Of a stretch of DNA of 11,944 nt, positions 7,634 through 11,944 are shown piece after piece. Within the stretch, counting starts at the first letter, position 1, and the number at the start of each line of letters is the position of its first letter. The stretch comes from Stramenopiles sp. TOSAG23-2. Lineage: Eukaryota; Sar. A program made the position numbers and the translations under genes. The notes under the pieces are model-generated. The model was not told the origin of the DNA. It made no database searches and worked only from the letters and a program-made list of their open reading frames with translations. The stretch spans positions 1 to 11,944 of the forward strand of contig LT649887.1 of NCBI GenBank assembly GCA_900128395.1, given 5' to 3'.

Positions 7634-8821
7634 ATGTTATTATCACAAAAAATATTCAAAACATCCGTTAAACGTGCAACATGTAAAACAATTATACCAA
7701 CAACAACGGCAGCATGTACAACATATCATTTTAATTATTTTTCAACTGGGAATAATAATAAAAAATTATCTCCAAATAAAATATATGTGAAAGAACGTGC
7801 AGATAAAAATAAGAAATTGGATGAGCTTGCAGGCATATCTCAATTTAAATGGAAGATTCAAGCCGGGATGCTATGTTCCAGACCGCCTGTAATAACTCCA
7901 GACGTTGAAGAATGGGAAGAGAGATATTTTCATTTATTAGATAAAAGAGAACGTGCTACTTTTTCCGACTATGAACAAGGATTATATCCTAGGATGAAAG
8001 GTGATATTGAATATTATTATGATGGTGAATTAGGAGAAGAGGATGATGCTGAGGATGATGATGAACAGGTTACAGCACACGAATCAGATGCTTCTACTGA
8101 GAAAGAAGATCCAGACGTAGGTGATGTTGTGGAGGAGGATGGTGCTGAAAATGACATGGATGACATTGATATAGATGATTTGCTAGATAGTGATATTGAT
8201 TTTCTAGAATATGATGTGCAAGACGAAGAGATGGAAGAAGATATTGTGGAAGAGGAAGAATTGGATGATGGATTTGGACCTCGTGTTACAGAAGCTGATA
8301 TAGCAAATGATAGGACAACTGTAAATAGACGTTTACAAGAATATGTGTATTTACTTGTTAAAAAGAAAGATCCTGAAACAGGCCAAGAAAAATGGTTTTT
8401 CCCACGTACATTAAAACCAGAAGAAAATGGTAATAATAATAATAATAATGATAATAATAATAATAATGATGATGATGACGAATCAGATGATAATAATAAT
8501 AGACCTTTAAAAGATTTCGCAATTGATAGCATTGGTCATGATATTGGTAAACAAGTTCAAGATGAATTGTATGTATATGGTAATGGTCCATCTGCTTATT
8601 ATATTGAAGAGTATGAAGAGAGTAAGAAAACTGAATCTGGTTATTTTGGTGTAAAAACATTTTTTTACAAATCACAAGTATGGGGACAAACAGATGATCC
8701 ACCAATGGAATTAAATTCAGATGTTATAGAACATGCATGGGTTGCAAGGGATGAAATTGAAGAATACTTAAATGTGGATGATGAAGAGTTTGGCAAGTAT
8801 ATGTTGAAAGTTTTGTGGTAG
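7634..8821 (+). CDS. MRPL46: Mitochondrial ribosomal protein mL46 with large acidic insertion
   Basis: A 395-residue single-exon protein of the mitochondrial large ribosomal subunit, family mL46 (degenerate Nudix fold). Residues 1 to about 45 are rich in Lys, Arg, Ser and Thr with no acidic residue, as expected of a matrix-targeting leader. FKWKIQAGMLCSRPPVITPD (71-90) is the family's N-terminal signature, followed by an EERYF..LLDKRE helix (95-106). The core resumes with NDRTTVNRRLQEYVYLLV (225-242), WFFP (254-257), YGNGPSAYY (315-323), GVKTFFYKS (339-347) and HAWVARDEIEEYL (367-379). As usual in this family, a catalytic Nudix box is absent. Unusual are an acidic insertion (about 131-212, 44 of 82 residues Asp/Glu) and an Asn/Asp run (266-289). 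I started at the ATG at 7634; an in-frame TTG two codons upstream is not a plausible eukaryotic start. Confidence 0.88.
   Translation: MLLSQKIFKTSVKRATCKTIIPTTTAACTTYHFNYFSTGNNNKKLSPNKIYVKERADKNKKLDELAGISQFKWKIQAGMLCSRPPVITPDVEEWEERYFHLLDKRERATFSDYEQGLYPRMKGDIEYYYDGELGEEDDAEDDDEQVTAHESDASTEKEDPDVGDVVEEDGAENDMDDIDIDDLLDSDIDFLEYDVQDEEMEEDIVEEEELDDGFGPRVTEADIANDRTTVNRRLQEYVYLLVKKKDPETGQEKWFFPRTLKPEENGNNNNNNDNNNNNDDDDESDDNNNRPLKDFAIDSIGHDIGKQVQDELYVYGNGPSAYYIEEYEESKKTESGYFGVKTFFYKSQVWGQTDDPPMELNSDVIEHAWVARDEIEEYLNVDDEEFGKYMLKVLW
8431..8479 (+). repeat. AAT/GAT trinucleotide repeat inside the mL46 gene
   Basis: Runs of AAT codons interrupted by GAT encode the Asn/Asp stretch of mL46. The repeat sits between the WFFP strand and the segment where other Nudix folds carry the Nudix box, most likely in a surface loop. 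Confidence 0.85.
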
Positions 8822-9173
8822 CAAGAGAAAGAGAATATTCTTTTTTTAAATACACCTCGGTAAAAATATACTTATATTCTATTTTTAAAAAATACGTACG
8901 GTATGATACGAGAGATATCAATATATCTCGCCGATATATTTCCAAATGTAAAAAATATAACACATGATGATGGTTAAAATCTAAAAGTTAATAAAATAGT
9001 TTTTTACTTCTCATAAGGTATAAATAATATGGTAAAAAATATATATGATGCATAATATTATAATGTGTGATTATAAATAAAAAATAAAAAGAATTCCCCC
9101 TATTATATTCGTAAAAATTCCCCTTTTTCATCTTGCTTTTTTCCTTATCTCTCATTTTACACTCCCTCTTCTC
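8822..9173. other. Convergent intergenic spacer (352 nt)
   Basis: This lies between the 3' ends of mL46 and the leucine-rich-repeat gene. It contains a small inverted repeat near 8910-8927 (GAGATATC..GATATATCTC type), copy B of the dispersed repeat (8970-9032), AATAAA at 8990-8995 on the plus strand as a candidate mL46 polyadenylation signal, and a pyrimidine-rich stretch beside the leucine-rich-repeat gene. No gene is seen. Confidence 0.6.
8970..9032 (+). repeat. Degenerate dispersed repeat, copy B
   Basis: It shares ATGGTTAAAATCTAAA, GTTA, ACTTCTC, GGTA and TAATATG, in the same order, with 2666-2720. It lies 148 nt after the mL46 stop codon. Confidence 0.55.
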
Positions 9174-10349
9174 TTACCGTTTTTTCTTCGTTTTTTGCTT
9201 CCTCCCTCGTTCTTTGTTCTTTTTTTTGTTATCCCCATTATCTTTTGAGTTTGCAACCCGACGTAAACGATAACGTTCTCTTTCCCCTGCATCTCTTAAT
9301 TGTGCTAATTCTAGTGATTTTTTATACCTCATCTCATTTTTCATTTTTTTTTCTTCCTTTAACACCATTTCCTCAATCTTTTTATCAATTTCAGATTGCA
9401 TTTTACTCATTTCTTGTTCTTCTTTGATTTCAAGATAACGTTTATGACGTTGAGGTTCATTTTCTTCAAATTTTTTTTTTTCGATCTCTTCTTGCTTTAA
9501 AATAACTTGATAATTTCTATTTACTACATTACATATTGATTCTAAATCAATGAAATTTATATTAGGATTCCCTAAACTAATATCAAGAGATATTAATGAT
9601 TTGTTTTCCTTAACAGAAGATGCAAAATTTACCCCATCATCACTTGTTAAATTGCAATATGTTAAATTTAATGTTAATATTGTATTATTTTTTGATAATG
9701 ATTTTGCTAATAATTTCATACCATTGCCATTGTTATTATTTCGCATTGTATTATGTTTTTCTTTCTTCTTATTCTTGTTTTTATTTTTTTTTCTAGTAAT
9801 ATTTTTATTATATTCAAGTGACAAATTTTTCAATGTTTTATTTTCCATTAAAGCTTCTCCAATTGCACCAGCAGTAATGCTTGTAAATAAATTATTGTTT
9901 AAGCATAATACTTTAATGCATTTATTTCGTTTTAAGCAATTGGCTATTAACAAACCAATATTGTCTCTAAGAAACATTTTTGATAAATCTAAAGTATGTA
10001 CAATCGATGAATTTACTATATTTGACAATAACGGCTTCGCAGTTTTCTTCGTCATGAATATATTAAATATATTTAAAGCTCCATCATCGAGTTCATCTTG
10101 TTTTGGAAACATTAATTTCACAATTGTTTGATACGTATGCATATCGCTTGCTGCATGTTCTAATTCCTCCTTCGTTGGATCTAATAAATCTTTCAAGGCC
10201 TCTAATCGTGCATTTTCTAATTCTTCATGTAATTTCTGTTTTGCTTTTTCTTCCCGTTTCTTTTTACGTAGTTCTTCTCGTTTTTTACGTTGTAATTGTT
10301 TTTTCAACTCTAATGCTTCACGTGTTTTTTTATCTAATTTCACCGACAT
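9174..10349 (-). CDS. Leucine-rich-repeat protein flanked by charged coiled coils
   Basis: A 391-residue single-exon protein. Residues 1-55 are a highly charged helix (KKQLQRKKREELRKKKREE), likely coiled coil. Residues about 85-275 contain ribonuclease-inhibitor-type leucine-rich repeats: VHTLDLSKMFL (117-127), IKVLCLNNNLFT (145-156), LKNLSLEYNKN (173-183), ILTLNLTYCNLT (224-235) and LISLDISLGNPN (252-263), each about 28 residues apart except where a Lys/Asn insertion (184-210) separates the third and fourth. Residues about 283-350 form a second Glu/Lys-rich coiled coil, followed by a very basic tail (371-391). Such repeats are usually protein-binding scaffolds; no enzyme motif, signal peptide or membrane segment is seen. 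I do not recognise the family, and partners and location are unknown. I chose the ATG at 10349 (A at -3); an in-frame GTG eight codons upstream is rejected. Confidence 0.75.
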   Translation of the reverse strand: MSVKLDKKTREALELKKQLQRKKREELRKKKREEKAKQKLHEELENARLEALKDLLDPTKEELEHAASDMHTYQTIVKLMFPKQDELDDGALNIFNIFMTKKTAKPLLSNIVNSSIVHTLDLSKMFLRDNIGLLIANCLKRNKCIKVLCLNNNLFTSITAGAIGEALMENKTLKNLSLEYNKNITRKKNKNKNKKKEKHNTMRNNNNGNGMKLLAKSLSKNNTILTLNLTYCNLTSDDGVNFASSVKENKSLISLDISLGNPNINFIDLESICNVVNRNYQVILKQEEIEKKKFEENEPQRHKRYLEIKEEQEMSKMQSEIDKKIEEMVLKEEKKMKNEMRYKKSLELAQLRDAGERERYRLRRVANSKDNGDNKKKNKERGRKQKTKKKR

Positions 10350-10477
10350 TGTTTTTGCATTATTAAAGTGCACTTGTATTTGTTAAAAGTTGTAAAATAT
10401 TTTGGCCAAATACGTGGTAAATAATTATATTTTATTTTTTATTATATTATTAAAAGATTTAAAAGAGATAATTGCAT

Positions 10478-10513
10478 TAAAATATAATATATTATATTAT
10501 ATATATATATAAA
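10478..10513. repeat. AT-rich TA tract upstream of the LRR gene
   Basis: This is a pure A/T run of about 36 nt that includes 12 or more alternating TA positions. It is a simple repeat and possibly part of the promoter. Confidence 0.8.
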
Positions 10514-10618
10514 AATGGTAAAATAATGCGAATATACAATTGGAACAATCCCACATAGTCTATATTATTAAATGTGTACCCCCCAAATAATTGTATATAT
10601 TATATTTTGTAGTACTGT

Positions 10619-10830
10619 ACTGTAATTCTTTCGCAAGCCGGGCCATACTTTTTTAAAAATATTATAAGTATGAATTTTGTATACTAATATTCCTATATAA
10701 CCAAAAATCACATTGATAGGAATGTTCGTATTTTCGCTGCGCTCATATTTTAAGGTACTGTATGGGCTGTGAGGCAGGGAAGAACGAAGGGAATCGAGTA
10801 TGTTAGTATAACACAATTCATACTTAATTC
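10619..10830. other. Compositionally distinct patch with nested inverted repeats
   Basis: Perfect inverted repeats seen: CATACTT (10644-10650) with AAGTATG (10666-10672); ATTCCTAT (10689-10696) with ATAGGAAT (10716-10723), loop 19 nt; and TAAGTATGAATT (10665-10676) with AATTCATACTTA (10815-10826). GC-rich phrases (TCGCAAGCCGGGCC at 10631-10644, TTCGCTGCGCTC near 10733-10744) contrast with the flanks. The candidates are a non-coding RNA gene or a relic of a short transposable element; I cannot decide between them. Confidence 0.35.
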
Positions 10831-10860
10831 TATTAATATATTTTAAAAAAGTAGATCTAT

Positions 10861-10990
10861 GACACCTTGATTTTTTATCCTTGCATGAGAACTGTCCAAC
10901 GAGGAATATTAGCTCACCAGGCTCACTGTAAGGTAATACTTGGTGGTTCCTTGTTTACCACCGTGTGCGAAAACCCTTTCAGGTATAATA
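10861..10990. other. GC-richer patch with a strong hairpin, possible ncRNA or tiny ORF
   Basis: The patch has 42-47% G+C in a region that otherwise falls to about 10%. It holds a perfect 6-bp hairpin, GGTGGT/ACCACC with a 9-nt loop (10942-10962), and a duplicated GCTCAC (10912-10917, 10921-10926). One plus-strand frame from ATG 10885 to TAA 11002-11004 would give 39 residues starting MRTVQRG, with no recognised motif. The minus strand is open only without ATG. I do not recognise an RNA family. Confidence 0.35.
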
Positions 10991-11176
10991 ATTCTAAAAA
11001 ATAATAGTTATAACGTGATTTTTTTCGAATTTTTCAATATAGACATTAAGCTAGACGACGACGACTATAAGGAAGAACATACATATCAAATTTCATTTCT
11101 CGCATTTGTAAATATTTCATCATTCTTTTTTTATTTTGTGGAAAAAAATATAATATAATTTATTGTTTATAAAATC

Positions 11177-11944
11177 ATGAAGGAGGCACAAGAAATATCA
11201 GGTGATCAACAAGTTGATGTTGATAGTGTAATAAATAATAATAATAATATTGATGAGATAAAGACGAATATATCGACAAAAGAATTATCAATAAAAGTAA
11301 TTTTACCATTTTTTCCATTATGTTTGACATACCATGGTGTTAATTTGTTAATGCCCATTTTTCTTAGTATAAATTTCAACTCCTCTGACAGTTTTGTGGG
11401 GTTAACAACAAGTATCGGTTCATTCGGTGAACTATTAAGTAGTGTACCAATTGGGAAAAGCTTAGCCTTTTTTGGTACCCGAAGAACACTACACGTTTCT
11501 CTAGTCATTATTTTATTATCATATTTATTGTATTCAGCGGCACTTGTCCAAGAGATTGTTTTGATTGGCAATTGTTTGTTAGGGATTGGTTTCAATTCGT
11601 ATTATTTGGCTCAACAGACGTACATAACTGGTAATGTACCACCAAAGTTCCGTGGCAAAACGTTTGCATACACAGATGGTACTTGGCAAGTTTCAGGTAT
11701 TATTGGTGGTTTGTTAATTGTGATGTTTGCAGAACTTGTTGGGTTGCATCTAGCATTTATATGTTTATGCCCGTTTATTGTGATTATATTTATATCACAA
11801 ATATATTTTTTTTACGATAAAGTGAATGAAAAAGAATTGGAAGATCGTTTGGATCGTGAGGCCATTGATGATGATAACAATCACACTTTAGCCTCATCGT
11901 CATTTGATAATTTGACGATGGTAGATCCATCTCCATCCGATATT
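11177..11944 (+). CDS. Major facilitator superfamily transporter, N-terminal half (3' truncated)
   Basis: The frame opens at ATG 11177 (A at -3) and runs 256 codons to the window edge without a stop. A polar N-terminus with five Asn (20-24) is followed by six hydrophobic segments at about 41-63, 73-92, 105-123, 127-147, 171-188 and 190-212. Between the second and third, GKSLAFFGTRR (93-103) has the layout of the MFS motif A loop (G-x-x-x-D-R-x-G-R-R), with the Asp not conserved. PPKFRGKTFAY (155-165) matches the conserved cytoplasmic turn between helices 4 and 5, with GTWQVSGIIGG (168-178) as the helix-5 Gly-rich motif. After helix 6 begins an acidic loop (EKELEDRLDRE), the usual central loop of a 12-helix carrier. 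The substrate cannot be deduced. The gene is divergent from the leucine-rich-repeat gene; helices 7-12 should lie beyond the window. Confidence 0.8.
   Translation, partial: MKEAQEISGDQQVDVDSVINNNNNIDEIKTNISTKELSIKVILPFFPLCLTYHGVNLLMPIFLSINFNSSDSFVGLTTSIGSFGELLSSVPIGKSLAFFGTRRTLHVSLVIILLSYLLYSAALVQEIVLIGNCLLGIGFNSYYLAQQTYITGNVPPKFRGKTFAYTDGTWQVSGIIGGLLIVMFAELVGLHLAFICLCPFIVIIFISQIYFFYDKVNEKELEDRLDREAIDDDNNHTLASSSFDNLTMVDPSPSDI

Larger units (their letters stand above)
10350..11176. promoter_or_regulatory. Divergent intergenic region between LRR and MFS genes (827 nt)
   Basis: The part near the leucine-rich-repeat gene is extremely AT-rich (10441-10500 has 5/60 G+C) and ends in a TA run (about 10478-10513). 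From about 10540 to 10990 composition rises sharply, reaching 28/60 G+C in 10741-10800 and in 10921-10980. The stretch before the MFS start (about 11005-11176) is AT-rich again and probably holds that promoter and leader. Confidence 0.6.

Noticed and set aside
8017-8532. Minus-strand Ser-rich frame of 171 codons
   Set aside because: It is the antisense shadow of the Asp/Glu and Asn codons of mL46.
9550-10131. Plus-strand frame of 193 codons opposite the LRR gene
   Set aside because: It is the Phe/Leu-rich antisense of Lys/Asn codons; the minus strand has coherent leucine-rich repeats.
10530-10560. U6-like words (ATATACAATTGGAAC)
   Set aside because: The ACAGAGA box and the rest of U6 are absent.
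10568-10816. Minus-strand open frame of 82 codons in the LRR-MFS spacer
   Set aside because: It begins with TTG, has no internal ATG near the start, shows no motif, and overlaps the inverted-repeat patch. It is most likely a chance frame.
10909-10962. tRNA-like signals: TTAGCTCACCAGG resembles an A box and GGTTCC a B box
   Set aside because: The following stem has a 9-nt loop rather than the 7-nt T loop, GGTTCC lacks the GGTTCGANTCC consensus, and no acceptor stem closes.
10900-10990. Possible U1 snRNA (minus strand ATACCTG) or dictyostelid class I RNA (CCTTACAG on the minus strand)
   Set aside because: The near-invariant U1 5' end ATACTTACCTG is not present, and the class I flanking stem and full motif are not matched. 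Short word matches only.
11206-11595. Minus-strand frame of 129 codons at the right end
   Set aside because: It is antisense to the MFS transporter frame, which has six membrane segments and family motifs.
1-11944. CRISPR arrays, bacterial operons, rRNA genes or a defence island
   Set aside because: No regularly spaced repeats, no ribosome binding sites and no rRNA sequence seen; the genes are eukaryotic and alternate strand.

Overview
The window is nuclear DNA of an AT-rich, intron-poor unicellular eukaryote. Evidence: a spliced gene with a 40-nt GT-AG intron, a mitochondrial ribosomal protein with a targeting leader, a peroxisomal targeting tripeptide, AATAAA signals, and Asn/Asp homopolymer runs in proteins. 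Intergenic DNA drops to about 8-10% GC in places. The A-rich 5' leader, the poly-Asn runs and a fatty acyl-CoA reductase/acyltransferase fusion (a fusion type I recall from Dictyostelium) point towards an amoebozoan, perhaps a dictyostelid. An AT-rich early-diverging fungus is not excluded. I cannot fix the lineage from this sequence alone.

Layout, left to right: (1) the 3' end of an unidentified plus-strand gene (3-227); (2) a minus-strand lipid kinase of the diacylglycerol/sphingosine kinase superfamily with one short intron and a C-terminal membrane anchor (1712-392); (3) a plus-strand OB-fold protein resembling SOSS-B/hSSB1 (1981-2487); (4) a minus-strand 1292-residue fusion of fatty acyl-CoA reductase and DHAP acyltransferase ending in SKL (6894-3016); (5) a plus-strand mitochondrial ribosomal protein mL46 with a large acidic insertion (7634-8821); (6) a minus-strand leucine-rich-repeat protein flanked by charged coiled coils (10349-9174); (7) the 5' part of a plus-strand MFS transporter, open at the window edge (11177-11944). 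Genes strictly alternate strand, so intergenic regions are alternately convergent (shared 3' regions) and divergent (shared promoters). All six complete start codons chosen here are ATG with A at -3.

The standout gene is the reductase-acyltransferase fusion. It carries two activities that feed ether-lipid synthesis (fatty alcohol and 1-acyl-DHAP) on one polypeptide addressed to the peroxisome. The lipid kinase is another lipid enzyme nearby, but nothing shows that the two work together. The other genes are housekeeping or of unknown role.

Two intergenic stretches stand out from the AT-rich background: a GC-rich, roughly 21-nt degenerate tandem repeat at 2765-2826, and a structured patch at about 10600-10990 with several inverted repeats. 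Either could be a non-coding RNA or a mobile-element remnant. A degenerate repeat of about 55-63 nt occurs downstream of two plus-strand genes (2666-2720 and 8970-9032).
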